Shown here: piece by piece, positions 7,353 through 14,878 of the stretch
Layout of the letters: every line of letters begins with the position of its first letter
Numbering within the stretch: the first letter of the stretch is position 1
NCBI RefSeq assembly: GCF_003046475.1
Contig: NZ_PZZZ01000004.1
Span: 1 to 64,000 of the forward strand
Source of the DNA: Mycoplana dimorpha
GTDB lineage: Bacteria; Pseudomonadota; Alphaproteobacteria; Rhizobiales; Rhizobiaceae
DNA length: 64,000 nucleotides
Reading direction: 5' to 3'
Notes under the pieces: generated by a model
Database searches by the model: none
Told to the model about the DNA's origin: nothing
Seen by the model: the letters and a program-made list of their open reading frames with translations, nothing else
Made by a program: the position numbers and the translations under genes

Positions 7353-8753
7353 ATGTTTCTCTCTGTATTCGACGTCTTCAAGATCGGCATCGGGCCGTCC
7401 AGTTCGCACACGATGGGGCCGATGTCGGCCGCCAACCGCTTTTTGGATCTGATCCTTTCGCCGGACTGGCCGCGCCCGAAGGGGGCGGCGATCGCCTCGA
7501 TCCGGGTGAGCCTGCACGGCTCGCTGGCCTTCACCGGCGTCGGCCATGGCTCCGATCGCGCCGTGATCCTGGGCCTGATGGGCGAACGCCCGGACAAGGT
7601 GGATCCGGACCGCATGGACGAGATCGTCGGTCTGGTCCGGGCGACCGGCCGCATCACGCCTGCCGGTCACCCGTCCTATGCGTTCCAGCCGAAGGAAGAC
7701 CTCGTCCTCGACAAGAAGACGCCGCTGCCCGGGCATGCCAATGGCATGATGTTCTCCGGCTACGATCGGGACGGCCGCCTGCTGCTGAAGCGCATCTACT
7801 ATTCCGTTGGCGGCGGCTTCGTCGTCACCGATACCGAACTGGAAACGATGCGGGCTTCGAAGGCGCAGGCCAGCGAACGCAAGGTGCCGTTCCCGTTCTC
7901 GTCGGCGAAGCAGATGCTCGAGATGGCCGCCCGCTCCGGGCTGTCGATCGCCCAGATGAAGCGCGCCAACGAGGAGACCGCCATGTCGCGCGAAGAGCTC
8001 GATGCCGGGCTCGACCAGATCTGGGCGGCAATGACGAACTGCATCGACCGCGGCCTGAAAGGCGAAGGCATCATGCCCGGCGGCCTGAAGGTGAAGCGGC
8101 GCGCCCGCATGATCCACGACAAGCTGCAGGAGGAGTGGCGCTCCAACAAGACCAATCCGCTGCTGGCGAACGACTGGTTGAGCGTCTATGCGATGGCCGT
8201 CAATGAGGAAAACGCCTCGGGCGGCAGGGTCGTGACCTCGCCGACCAACGGGGCGGCCGGTGTCGTGCCGGCGACCATTCGCTATTATCTCCATTTCCAC
8301 GAGGACGCCGATGCCGCGGGGATTCGCGACTACCTGCTGACGGCGGCTGCGATCGGCGGCATCATCAAGCACAACGCTTCCATCTCCGGCGCCGAAGTCG
8401 GCTGCCAGGGCGAGGTGGGATCCGCATCAGCGATGGCAGCGGCGGGGCTCGCAGCCGTGATGGGCGGCACGCCGGAGCAGATCGAGAACGCCGCCGAGAT
8501 CGCACTTGAGCATCATCTGGGCATGACCTGCGATCCGGTCGGCGGTCTTGTGCAGGTGCCCTGCATCGAGCGCAACGCCCTGGGCGCGGTGAAGGCGGTG
8601 ACCGCCGCATCGCTGGCCATCAAGGGCGACGGCACCCATTTCGTGCCGCTCGACGCCTGCATCGAGACGATGCGCCAGACCGGCGTCGACATGAACGAGC
8701 GCTACAAGGAGACCTCGACCGGCGGCCTCGCCGTCAACGTTGTCGAGTGTTAA
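7353..8753 (+). CDS. sdaA: L-serine ammonia-lyase (iron-sulfur dependent)
   Basis: A 466-residue single-chain L-serine dehydratase, converting L-serine to pyruvate and ammonia in the cytosol. The N-terminal beta domain carries [12 protein letters not shown] (13-24). The alpha domain carries the [4Fe-4S] ligands Cys351 ([11 protein letters not shown]), Cys393 (GMTCDPVGG) and Cys404 (VPCIERN). The chain ends exactly at Cys466, matching the C-terminal cysteine that in the Legionella type 2 enzyme folds back onto the cluster. Length and domain order are normal. The 235-base region upstream shows no recognisable riboswitch. Confidence 0.96.
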   Translation: MFLSVFDVFKIGIGPSSSHTMGPMSAANRFLDLILSPDWPRPKGAAIASIRVSLHGSLAFTGVGHGSDRAVILGLMGERPDKVDPDRMDEIVGLVRATGRITPAGHPSYAFQPKEDLVLDKKTPLPGHANGMMFSGYDRDGRLLLKRIYYSVGGGFVVTDTELETMRASKAQASERKVPFPFSSAKQMLEMAARSGLSIAQMKRANEETAMSREELDAGLDQIWAAMTNCIDRGLKGEGIMPGGLKVKRRARMIHDKLQEEWRSNKTNPLLANDWLSVYAMAVNEENASGGRVVTSPTNGAAGVVPATIRYYLHFHEDADAAGIRDYLLTAAAIGGIIKHNASISGAEVGCQGEVGSASAMAAAGLAAVMGGTPEQIENAAEIALEHHLGMTCDPVGGLVQVPCIERNALGAVKAVTAASLAIKGDGTHFVPLDACIETMRQTGVDMNERYKETSTGGLAVNVVEC

Positions 8754-8841
8754 GAGGACCCTCCGCGCATATGCCCGGGCATCGGACGTGAGGCGCCAGC
8801 GTGCGACTTGACTGGCGCGGGAGAAAGGCGTTGAAGAGGCC

Positions 8842-9279
8842 ATGGCCCTCCACCTGATCAAACTTTGCGTCGGTGCGGATTCGATCGAAGACCTGCGCGG
8901 CTGGGTTGCCAAGCGTGCTTTGGTCGCCATTGCCGCCGGTCTCGAGCCGTGCTCGTCCCATACCACCCGAATGATTCCGAAGCGCACCGAGGAACTGCTG
9001 GACGGCGGTTCGCTCTATTGGGTGATCAAGGGGCAGGTACAGGCTCGTCAGCGGCTGATCGACCTCAAGACCTTCAAGGACGCCGACGGCATCACCCGCT
9101 GCGAACTGGTGCTCGGGCCCGAAGTCGTGGAGACCGAGCTTCAGCCGAAGCGGGCGTTCCAGGGATGGCGCTATCTGAAGGGCGAAGACGCGCCCCGCGA
9201 CCTGATGAGCCTCGACGCGGAGGGAGGCGAGTTGCCGCTCGAACTCCGGCGCGAATTGGCGGAACTGGGGCTTCTGTAG
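8842..9279 (+). CDS. DUF1489 family protein
   Basis: A 145-residue cytosolic protein matching DUF1489, a compact family almost restricted to alphaproteobacteria and of unknown function. Typical features are the opening MALHLIKLCVGADSIEDL, the basic HTTRMIPKR (40-48) and the WVIKGQVQARQRLIDL core (60-75). No catalytic motif is evident. It follows sdaA after 88 bases on the same strand and may be co-transcribed. The neighbouring SDR gene is convergent. Confidence 0.85.
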   Translation: MALHLIKLCVGADSIEDLRGWVAKRALVAIAAGLEPCSSHTTRMIPKRTEELLDGGSLYWVIKGQVQARQRLIDLKTFKDADGITRCELVLGPEVVETELQPKRAFQGWRYLKGEDAPRDLMSLDAEGGELPLELRRELAELGLL

Positions 9280-9361
9280 CCTTTTGGCTTTTGCGGCGCC
9301 CCTTCCGAGGCGATGGCAACGCATACCGGCACCGCCCTGACGCGCCGGGCCAGTCCGGACT

Positions 9362-10117
9362 TCAGTGCGCAGTGTAGGCGCCGTCGACCATGTGGCAGCT
9401 TCCGGTTATGAAGCTGGCCTGATCGGACAGCAGGAAGCACACGAGGGCAGCGACCTCTTCGGGCGTCCCGCGCCGCCCCATCGGCTGAAGTGCCTCCATG
9501 CGCCGGCTGCTCGCGAGCTTGTCGTGCTCCGACAGCAGCGGCGTCTCTATCCAGCCAGGTCCGACCGCATTGATCCGCACGCCGAACCTCGCATATTCGA
9601 TCGCGGCGGTCTTCGTCAGGCCGATCACCCCGTGCTTGGCCGCCGTATAGGCGGCCGTCGTCGGCAGGCCCACGCAGCCGAGGATGGAGGCAATGTTGAC
9701 GATGGCGCCGCCGCCGGACTTCAGCATGGCAGGAATCTGATACTTCATGCAGTAGAAGACACCGTTCAGGTTGACGTCCAGAAGCGCGCGCCACTCGTCC
9801 AGCGGGCAATCTGCCGTCAGCGATCGCGCCCCGGGGCTGCCGGCGTTGTTCACGGCCAGATGCAGTCCGCCATATCGCTGCATGGTCGTCTCGGCCAACG
9901 TCTGCACGGCGGCGGCATCCGTCACGTCGACCGCAGCGTCGTGCGCCGTGCCGCCCTCCGCGCAGATCGCTGCTGCCAGATCGCGCGCCCCACCGGCATC
10001 GAGATCGGCGATGACGACTTCGGCGCCCTCACGGGCAAGGCGCCGTGATATGGCGGCGCCGATCCCGGAGGCGCCGCCGGTTACGATCGCAACTTTTCCG
10101 TCGAAGGCGAATGTCAT
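9362..10117 (-). CDS. SDR-family NAD(P)-dependent oxidoreductase
   Basis: A 251-residue classical short-chain dehydrogenase. Seen: the Rossmann motif TGGASGIG at 13-20, NNAG, a catalytic Ser in NIASILG and the Tyr/Lys pair in AYTAAK. The Asp after beta-2 (IADLD) suggests preference for NAD(H) over NADP(H). The start is the ATG at 10117 after AGGAAGGGACGCA. The substrate cannot be predicted; neighbours give no pathway context. Divergent from the L,D-transpeptidase gene. Confidence 0.88.
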   Translation of the reverse strand: MTFAFDGKVAIVTGGASGIGAAISRRLAREGAEVVIADLDAGGARDLAAAICAEGGTAHDAAVDVTDAAAVQTLAETTMQRYGGLHLAVNNAGSPGARSLTADCPLDEWRALLDVNLNGVFYCMKYQIPAMLKSGGGAIVNIASILGCVGLPTTAAYTAAKHGVIGLTKTAAIEYARFGVRINAVGPGWIETPLLSEHDKLASSRRMEALQPMGRRGTPEEVAALVCFLLSDQASFITGSCHMVDGAYTAH

Positions 10118-10325
10118 TGCGTCCCTTCCTGTATCGTTTTTCGACAGTCGAACAGAGGGCAGGGGTGGAAGCAAGGTGTTTCGAAAGCAATCCAGAGCTT
10201 CTCCTCTGTCTGCCGTTTCGACTGAGGCTGCCTACTGCTAAATCATAGGTGGGGGACACTTGGCCGTAGCGCGCAGCGATGGTAGTTTTTCCGGCGGGGC
10301 TTCGTGTAGCAACTCGAAGGTGCAA

Positions 10326-10910
10326 ATGGACAGGAACGTCTTTTCACGCCGCAGCCTTCTGATGGGCAGCCTCGGTCTGGTGCTGTCCAGCTGCGTATCA
10401 ACAACCCAGTCGTCATCTCCGTACGCCTACACCACCTACCGCGTCGAGCCGCGTTACCGGCGCACGCGTGTAGCGTATTCCGGCGCCGAGCCACCCGGCA
10501 CGATTGTCGTCAACACGGCGGAGCGGTACCTGTATCTCGTCGAGGGTGGCGGAACGGCGTTGCGTTACGGAGTTGCCGTCGGCGAGGAGGGGCTGAACTT
10601 CAAGGGCGTGGCCTCCATCGGTCGCAAGGCTGAATGGCCCTCCTGGAGGCCGACCGCCGACATGATCCGGCGCAAGCCTCGGCTGCAGGAATTTGCCGGA
10701 GGTGTCGACGGTGGACCGCACAACCCGCTGGGCGCCGCCGCGCTTTACCTCTATAGCGGGGGCAAGGACACGATGTATCGGCTGCATGGCACCAACGAAC
10801 CCTGGTTGATCGGCCACGCGGTCTCGAACGGATGCGTGCGCCTGACCAATGACGACATCATAGATCTCTACAGCCGCGCTCCCATCGGAACCAGAGTGAA
10901 GGTCATCTGA
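10326..10910 (+). CDS. L,D-transpeptidase lipoprotein (YkuD domain)
   Basis: A 194-residue exported enzyme. The N-terminus has an SRRSLLMG motif (8-15, Tat-like) followed by a hydrophobic stretch and a lipobox LSSC with Cys23. The YkuD domain spans about 58-194, with conserved HGTNEP (154-159) and SNGCVR (167-172); Cys170 is the nucleophile. The family makes 3-3 peptidoglycan cross-links or attaches proteins to peptidoglycan in the periplasm. The start is the ATG at 10326. It begins a run of exported proteins (43-residue lipoprotein, permuted-papain-like lipoprotein). Confidence 0.93.
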   Translation: MDRNVFSRRSLLMGSLGLVLSSCVSTTQSSSPYAYTTYRVEPRYRRTRVAYSGAEPPGTIVVNTAERYLYLVEGGGTALRYGVAVGEEGLNFKGVASIGRKAEWPSWRPTADMIRRKPRLQEFAGGVDGGPHNPLGAAALYLYSGGKDTMYRLHGTNEPWLIGHAVSNGCVRLTNDDIIDLYSRAPIGTRVKVI

Positions 10911-11257
10911 CAGTATTTCTACTCAGCTCCGGTAGCGGCTTCGTATCGCCTGCGATGTTCGAAGGATGCCAGAAGCACCGGCGCTCGATCTTCTTTCTAA
11001 GTGGGACCATTCACTTGGAATGCGGCAACCGCGGCAGTTCAACGCGTTGCGAAGCACCGCTTCGCGCGCCGCTTTCGCCGTGGGCGATCGCCGCTCATCA
11101 CACGAATGATACAAACCGTTGAAAAAACTGATCTTGCTAGCTCTTCTCGACGATTAACTTTGTGGCGCTTATGCACTAGGCCTTTGTGAAGTTTACGGCT
11201 ATTACTAGAGTCGTTGCCTTCTAATAACCTATTCCGTGCTAAGGAAAGGACATATTG
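10911..11257. other. Intergenic region, no gene recognised
   Basis: 347 bases between the L,D-transpeptidase and a small lipoprotein gene. It is more AT-rich than its surroundings toward the right end (about 11105-11235), where the promoter of the lipoprotein gene must lie. CTTGCT (11133-11138) with a 17-base spacer to AACTTT is a weak promoter candidate. No RNA gene or repeat was recognised. Confidence 0.4.
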
Positions 11258-11389
11258 ATGAGCAGACTTCTAATCGTGACAGTAGCAGTACTTGCCGTGG
11301 CCGGTCTCAGCGGCTGCGGAGTCGGCAAGGGCAAGGGCAAGGCTCCGCCTCCGGCGGAGACCGCAGCACCGGCGCCCGTATACAAGTAG
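11258..11389 (+). CDS. Small lipoprotein (43 residues) with KGKGK/Pro-Ala tail
   Basis: The ATG at 11258 follows AAGGAAAGGACATATTG. The product is a lipoprotein signal (MSRLLIVTVAVLAVAGLSGC, lipobox LSGC, Cys20) followed by only 23 residues: GVGKGKGKAP, then a Pro/Ala-rich end finishing VYK. After processing about 24 residues would remain, tethered to a membrane. No family assigned. It resembles small entericidin-like or rhizobial outer-membrane lipopeptides in form only. A perfect hairpin follows the stop. Too short for routine gene calling but well supported by ribosome-binding site, lipobox and hairpin. Confidence 0.72.
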   Translation: MSRLLIVTVAVLAVAGLSGCGVGKGKGKAPPPAETAAPAPVYK

Positions 11390-11404
11390 CGCCTGACCTG
11401 GATC

Positions 11405-11430
11405 GGGGGAGTGCCCGACGGTACTCCCCC
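11405..11430 (+). terminator. Hairpin after the 43-residue lipoprotein gene
   Basis: GGGGGAGT (11405-11412), a 10-base loop, then ACTCCCCC (11423-11430). The stem is perfect, but no T-run follows, so it may stabilise the mRNA 3' end or act as a weak terminator. Confidence 0.55.
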
Positions 11431-11534
11431 GTCCAGAGGAAATTGCCTGCTGGAACCGCGTCTCGTCCGATCCGTGGCGTGATCTTAAGACAGGAGTACG
11501 CTGCTCACACCGTGGCGGGAAATGGAGAATGCCC

Positions 11535-12125
11535 ATGATGCTGGGAAGAAGTCAGGCATCGCTGTTGGTTCTTCTTGCGCTCACGCTCGCATCTTGCCAA
11601 TCTGAAGACAAACCGCCGCAGCCGCGGTTCGTTTCAGACTACCGCGGCTATCCCGGAACCGCCGAAGCGGAAAGCCAGCGGCGCAATGGCGGCTATTTCA
11701 TCGAGTTCCGATCCCGTTACGCGCTCAGCTACGGCCACACCTATGTGGTGTTCGGACGTGCCGACAAGTCCGGCCGGATGATCAATCCCGAAGTTGCCGG
11801 ACTGGCGCCTGCGACCCTCGATCCGGGGCCCTATGTGATCGGCCATTTCATACCCGTTCCCGCCGAGACCGGAGCAAGCGACGGCGATCTCCAGGAGGAG
11901 TATCGGTCTGCCAGCTGGCGGGTCATGCTGACCGAGGCCGAATACCGGAAGACCGTGGCCTATATCCGCCAGTTGAAGGCCAAGTCCCGCTTCTGGCAGG
12001 CGTCGGTCTACAACTGCAACGCCTTCGTCGCCGACATTGCGAAGTCGATGGGCTACAAAACGCCCTCCATCTGGCTGCGGCCGCAACAGTTCGTCACTGA
12101 ATTGCGCGAGATGAACGGCGGATGA
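11535..12125 (+). CDS. Lipoprotein with permuted papain-like (YiiX/LRAT-type) His-Cys pattern
   Basis: A 196-residue predicted lipoprotein: signal ending in lipobox LASC (Cys21). A conserved His68 lies in YGHTYVVFG, a GHF motif at 103-105, and Cys161 sits at the start of a helix in YNCNAFVADIAKSMGY. His first and Cys near the C-terminus is the order of circularly permuted NlpC/P60 enzymes (YiiX, LRAT-like), which act as amidases or acyltransferases on peptides or lipids. Start at 11535 chosen because GGAG lies 7 bases before it; 11529 is also in frame. Function inferred from pattern only; no substrate assigned. Confidence 0.6.
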   Translation: MMLGRSQASLLVLLALTLASCQSEDKPPQPRFVSDYRGYPGTAEAESQRRNGGYFIEFRSRYALSYGHTYVVFGRADKSGRMINPEVAGLAPATLDPGPYVIGHFIPVPAETGASDGDLQEEYRSASWRVMLTEAEYRKTVAYIRQLKAKSRFWQASVYNCNAFVADIAKSMGYKTPSIWLRPQQFVTELREMNGG

Positions 12126-12184
12126 GCGCTGGACTCGTTGCATCAAGGATGCCAAGTAACGACGAACAGCAGCGGTGAACCAAT

Positions 12185-12778
12185 ATGAATCTGACCCTCG
12201 CCTCCCTCGGCGAAATCCTTTGGGTACTCGGCATTGTGGCGTGGACCGTCATTCGCTACCCGTTCGAACGCCGCGCCAGGCGCGTCCGGGTTGTCGACAA
12301 CCGTCGCTCGCCGTCCGATATGTGCGGCCTCGTCATGGCGGTGCTGGGGATGGCGGTAATTCCATTCGTCTATCTTGCAACCGACTGGCCCGCGGCAGCC
12401 GACTATCCGGCACGGGCCTGGGCAGTCGGCGCGGGGGCGCTTTTGTTCTTCGGAGCCGTGTGGTTGTTTCGCAGGACCCACAAGGAACTCGGCAAGAACT
12501 GGTCGATCAGCCTCGAGATCCGCGACAAGCACCAGCTGGTCAGCGGCGGTCCCTACGCGCTGATCCGGCATCCCATGTACACCTCCTTCCTGCTGATGGC
12601 GCTCGGCCAGGCATTCCTGTTGTCCAACTGGATCGCCGGACTGGCCGGCCTGGTCGGCTTTGCCTTTCTCTTCTTCCTCCGCGTCGACAAGGAGGAGCGG
12701 ATGATGATGGACAGCTTCGGACCGACCTATCGCGACTACATGGACCGGACCAAGCGGCTCATTCCCTATCTTTATTAG
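12185..12778 (+). CDS. Isoprenylcysteine carboxyl methyltransferase-like membrane methyltransferase
   Basis: A 197-residue membrane protein with about four to five transmembrane helices. It carries the ICMT/PEMT signature GPYALIRHPMYTS (122-134), the acidic KEERMMMDSFG (169-179) and RLIP near the end (191-194), which together bind S-adenosylmethionine and substrate in this superfamily. Bacteria lack CaaX prenylation, so the true substrate is probably a lipid or small molecule. It is the first of three plus-strand genes with short gaps, followed by a CAT-fold acyltransferase-like protein and an SDR-SEC-C protein. Confidence 0.85.
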   Translation: MNLTLASLGEILWVLGIVAWTVIRYPFERRARRVRVVDNRRSPSDMCGLVMAVLGMAVIPFVYLATDWPAAADYPARAWAVGAGALLFFGAVWLFRRTHKELGKNWSISLEIRDKHQLVSGGPYALIRHPMYTSFLLMALGQAFLLSNWIAGLAGLVGFAFLFFLRVDKEERMMMDSFGPTYRDYMDRTKRLIPYLY

Positions 12779-12788
12779 AGGTGCCGCC

Positions 12789-13565
12789 ATGCGAGGCCGG
12801 GCATTGAAGATATCGCCACCCCGCCGGCTGGTCTGTGACCTCATGCGGTTTTCGATCGGCATACCGCGGGTGACGGTGCAACGACGGATGAACCTCGGTC
12901 CGCTGCTTGCGGCGCGGGCCTCGCAGCCGCAGCGTCCGTCCTGGACCGTGCTGTTCCTCAAAGGCTACGGACTGCTTTGCCAGGAGACGCCGGAACTCCG
13001 TCGTGCCTATCTGAAGTTCCCCTGGCCGCATTTCTACGAGTATCCGATGAGCGTCGCCTCGGTGGCGCACGAGCGGGAACACGACGGTGAGCGTGTCGTG
13101 CTGCTCGGCTCCATCAAGGGACCGGAGCGCCGCTCGATTGCCGAGCTGCAGGGAGCCATTGCTGCGGCGCGCACACGTCCGGTGCTCGAAATCAAGGAGT
13201 TCAGGCGCGCGCTGAAATTCGCCCGGGCGCCAGCACCGGTCCGGCGGCTGCTGATGTGGCTCGGGCTGAACATCGCGCGCGAGCGGGCTCGTCGGTTCGG
13301 GACCTTTCAGCTGTCGGTCTACTCGGGTCTGGGCGCAGAATCGTTCAATCCTCTCACGCCTTTGACGACACTGCTCAACTGGGGTCCCATCGACGAGGAC
13401 GGCTGCGTCGACGTGCGCATTCTCTACGACCACCGCGTGATGGACGGCGCCAACGTCGCACGCGCACTGGAGCGCTTCGAGCGGATTTTGAACAGCAAAG
13501 TCGCTGACGAGGTCAACGGGCTGTCGAACCGTCCAGCACTTGTGGCTGCGAGGACGGCTGGATGA
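12789..13565 (+). CDS. CAT-fold acyltransferase-like protein (2-oxoacid dehydrogenase E2 catalytic-domain type, no lipoyl domain)
   Basis: A 258-residue protein. Its C-terminal ILYDHRVMDGANVARALERF region (211-230; His215 and Asp219 are the key residues) matches the DHRxxDG active-site motif of E2 and chloramphenicol acetyltransferases. FNPLTPLTTLLNWGPI (186-201) resembles the conserved strand before it. There is no lipoyl domain and no peripheral-subunit-binding domain, so it cannot be an E2 itself and may use CoA esters. The start is 11 bases after the ICMT-like gene. The stop overlaps the next ATG by 4 bases, showing translational coupling with the SDR. Substrate unknown. Confidence 0.7.
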   Translation: MRGRALKISPPRRLVCDLMRFSIGIPRVTVQRRMNLGPLLAARASQPQRPSWTVLFLKGYGLLCQETPELRRAYLKFPWPHFYEYPMSVASVAHEREHDGERVVLLGSIKGPERRSIAELQGAIAAARTRPVLEIKEFRRALKFARAPAPVRRLLMWLGLNIARERARRFGTFQLSVYSGLGAESFNPLTPLTTLLNWGPIDEDGCVDVRILYDHRVMDGANVARALERFERILNSKVADEVNGLSNRPALVAARTAG

Positions 13566-14449
13566 CGGCGGAAGAGGCTCTCAAGCCGGCGGTGGTCGTC
13601 GCCGGTGCTTCACGCGGCATCGGCAGGGCGATCGCGAAAGTCGCCGCCCAGGAGGGCAGCCCGGTGGTGCTTGTCGGCCGTGCGCCCGAGCAACTGGCAG
13701 GCGCGGCCCGCGACGTGCAGGCGGTTGGCGGACAGACGTTTGCCCTGGAGCTCGACCTGGTCTCGCCCAAGGCGGCGCTGCGCCTGCAGGACTTTCTGAC
13801 GGACAACGGTCTCTACTGCGACACGCTGGTCAACAGCGCCGGATACGGGCTGCGGGGGCCGGCTACCGGGCTTCCGCTCGACGGCCAACTCGGGATCATC
13901 GACCTGAACGTCCGGGCATTGACCGACCTGACCTTGACCTTCCTGCCGGCAATGGTGAAGCGCCGGCGAGGCGGCGTCCTCAACATCGGCTCGATTGCCG
14001 GCTTCACGCCCGGCCCGAACATGGCTCTGTACTATGCCAGCAAGAGCTTCGTACGCTCGTTTTCGGAGGCCTTGCACGAGGAACTGCGCCATACCGGCGT
14101 CACTGTGACCTGTGTCGCACCCGGGCCGGTGGAAACCGAATTCCTCTCCCGCTCGGGCGCCGGTCGGGCGATGCTTTTCAAGGTCTTGCCGCGACTGGAC
14201 GCGGACCGGGTGGCGGAGCGAGCCTGGCGTGCCTACAGGTCTGGTCGGCGGCTGGCGGTGCCCGGTGTCTCCGCCAAGATCGTGGCGCTCGTCGCGCGGA
14301 TGCTGCCCTCGGCCGTCATCGTTCCGCTGATCGGGCGGCTGCAACGGCGCAGCGCCGATCCGTGCCTGTGTGGCTCCGGCCTGAAATACGCCGATTGTTG
14401 CGGCAAGCATTGGCGCACACCCGGATCGTCCGACCGGGCCGCCAGCTGA
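13562..14449 (+). CDS. SDR-family oxidoreductase with C-terminal SEC-C zinc motif
   Basis: A 295-residue fusion. The SDR part has GASRGIG (15-21), NSAG (91-94), Ser144 and the Tyr157/Lys161 pair in YYASK. It resembles membrane-associated acyl or ketosteroid reductases (DltE/YqjQ type). The tail at 264-282 is a SEC-C zinc-binding motif with Cys268, Cys270, Cys279 and Cys280 (CxC-x8-CC). SEC-C is best known at the C-terminus of SecA and in small adaptor proteins. The gene overlaps the preceding acyltransferase-like gene by 4 bases (ATGA), so the pair is coupled. The basic, hydrophobic segment at about 237-262 might contact a membrane. Confidence 0.85.
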   Translation: MTAEEALKPAVVVAGASRGIGRAIAKVAAQEGSPVVLVGRAPEQLAGAARDVQAVGGQTFALELDLVSPKAALRLQDFLTDNGLYCDTLVNSAGYGLRGPATGLPLDGQLGIIDLNVRALTDLTLTFLPAMVKRRRGGVLNIGSIAGFTPGPNMALYYASKSFVRSFSEALHEELRHTGVTVTCVAPGPVETEFLSRSGAGRAMLFKVLPRLDADRVAERAWRAYRSGRRLAVPGVSAKIVALVARMLPSAVIVPLIGRLQRRSADPCLCGSGLKYADCCGKHWRTPGSSDRAAS

Positions 14450-14451
14450 GG

Positions 14452-14718
14452 TCAACGAAGCCGCAGCCGGACCGGGTGGCAGCGGCCGCTGCGGCCGATG
14501 TGCAGGTGGATGCCTGCCGGCGGCTGACCCGTGCGCCAGGCGCGTGCGCCATGGGCAAGCAACATGCTGACCAGGTCCTTCGTCCTGGTGCGAGGCCGGC
14601 CGCGGCCGATATCGGCGATTCGAAGCGCTGCCTCGTGCAGAGGATGCAGTCCGCTGCGGATCCCGCGCCTGATGCTGGCATCCGGCGGCGCGCCGGTGAC
14701 GTTCTCGTTCATCGCCAT
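14452..14718 (-). CDS. Hypothetical small basic protein
   Basis: An 88-residue reading frame with an ATG preceded by GAGGGAATATC. It is Arg-rich with no transmembrane segment and no recognised domain. It is convergent with the SDR-SEC-C gene, ending 2 bases from its stop. The composition (Arg, Gly, His, Pro) is what random frames in GC-rich DNA also give, so this call rests on the ribosome-binding site and on filling an otherwise empty gap. Confidence 0.35.
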   Translation of the reverse strand: MAMNENVTGAPPDASIRRGIRSGLHPLHEAALRIADIGRGRPRTRTKDLVSMLLAHGARAWRTGQPPAGIHLHIGRSGRCHPVRLRLR

Positions 14719-14840
14719 GATATTCCCTCGTACGCACTACTCTATCGAGGACGACGGATGCCGCTGACCGGCACCGCCCGCCTTGCCGCCGCGGGCACCG
14801 TTCTGTGCCGGTGCTCGCATCGGTCAAGGCTAAACTGAAT

Positions 14841-14870
14841 GCCGTGCCGGTCCGTGGCGACCCGCACGGC
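14841..14870 (-). terminator. Possible terminator of the DacA gene
   Basis: Downstream of the minus-strand carboxypeptidase stop, GCCGTGC and GCACGGC form a 7-bp stem around a 16-base loop, followed on that strand by ATTCAGTTTAG. The T-run is weak. Confidence 0.4.
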
Positions 14871-14878
14871 TGCCAAGC

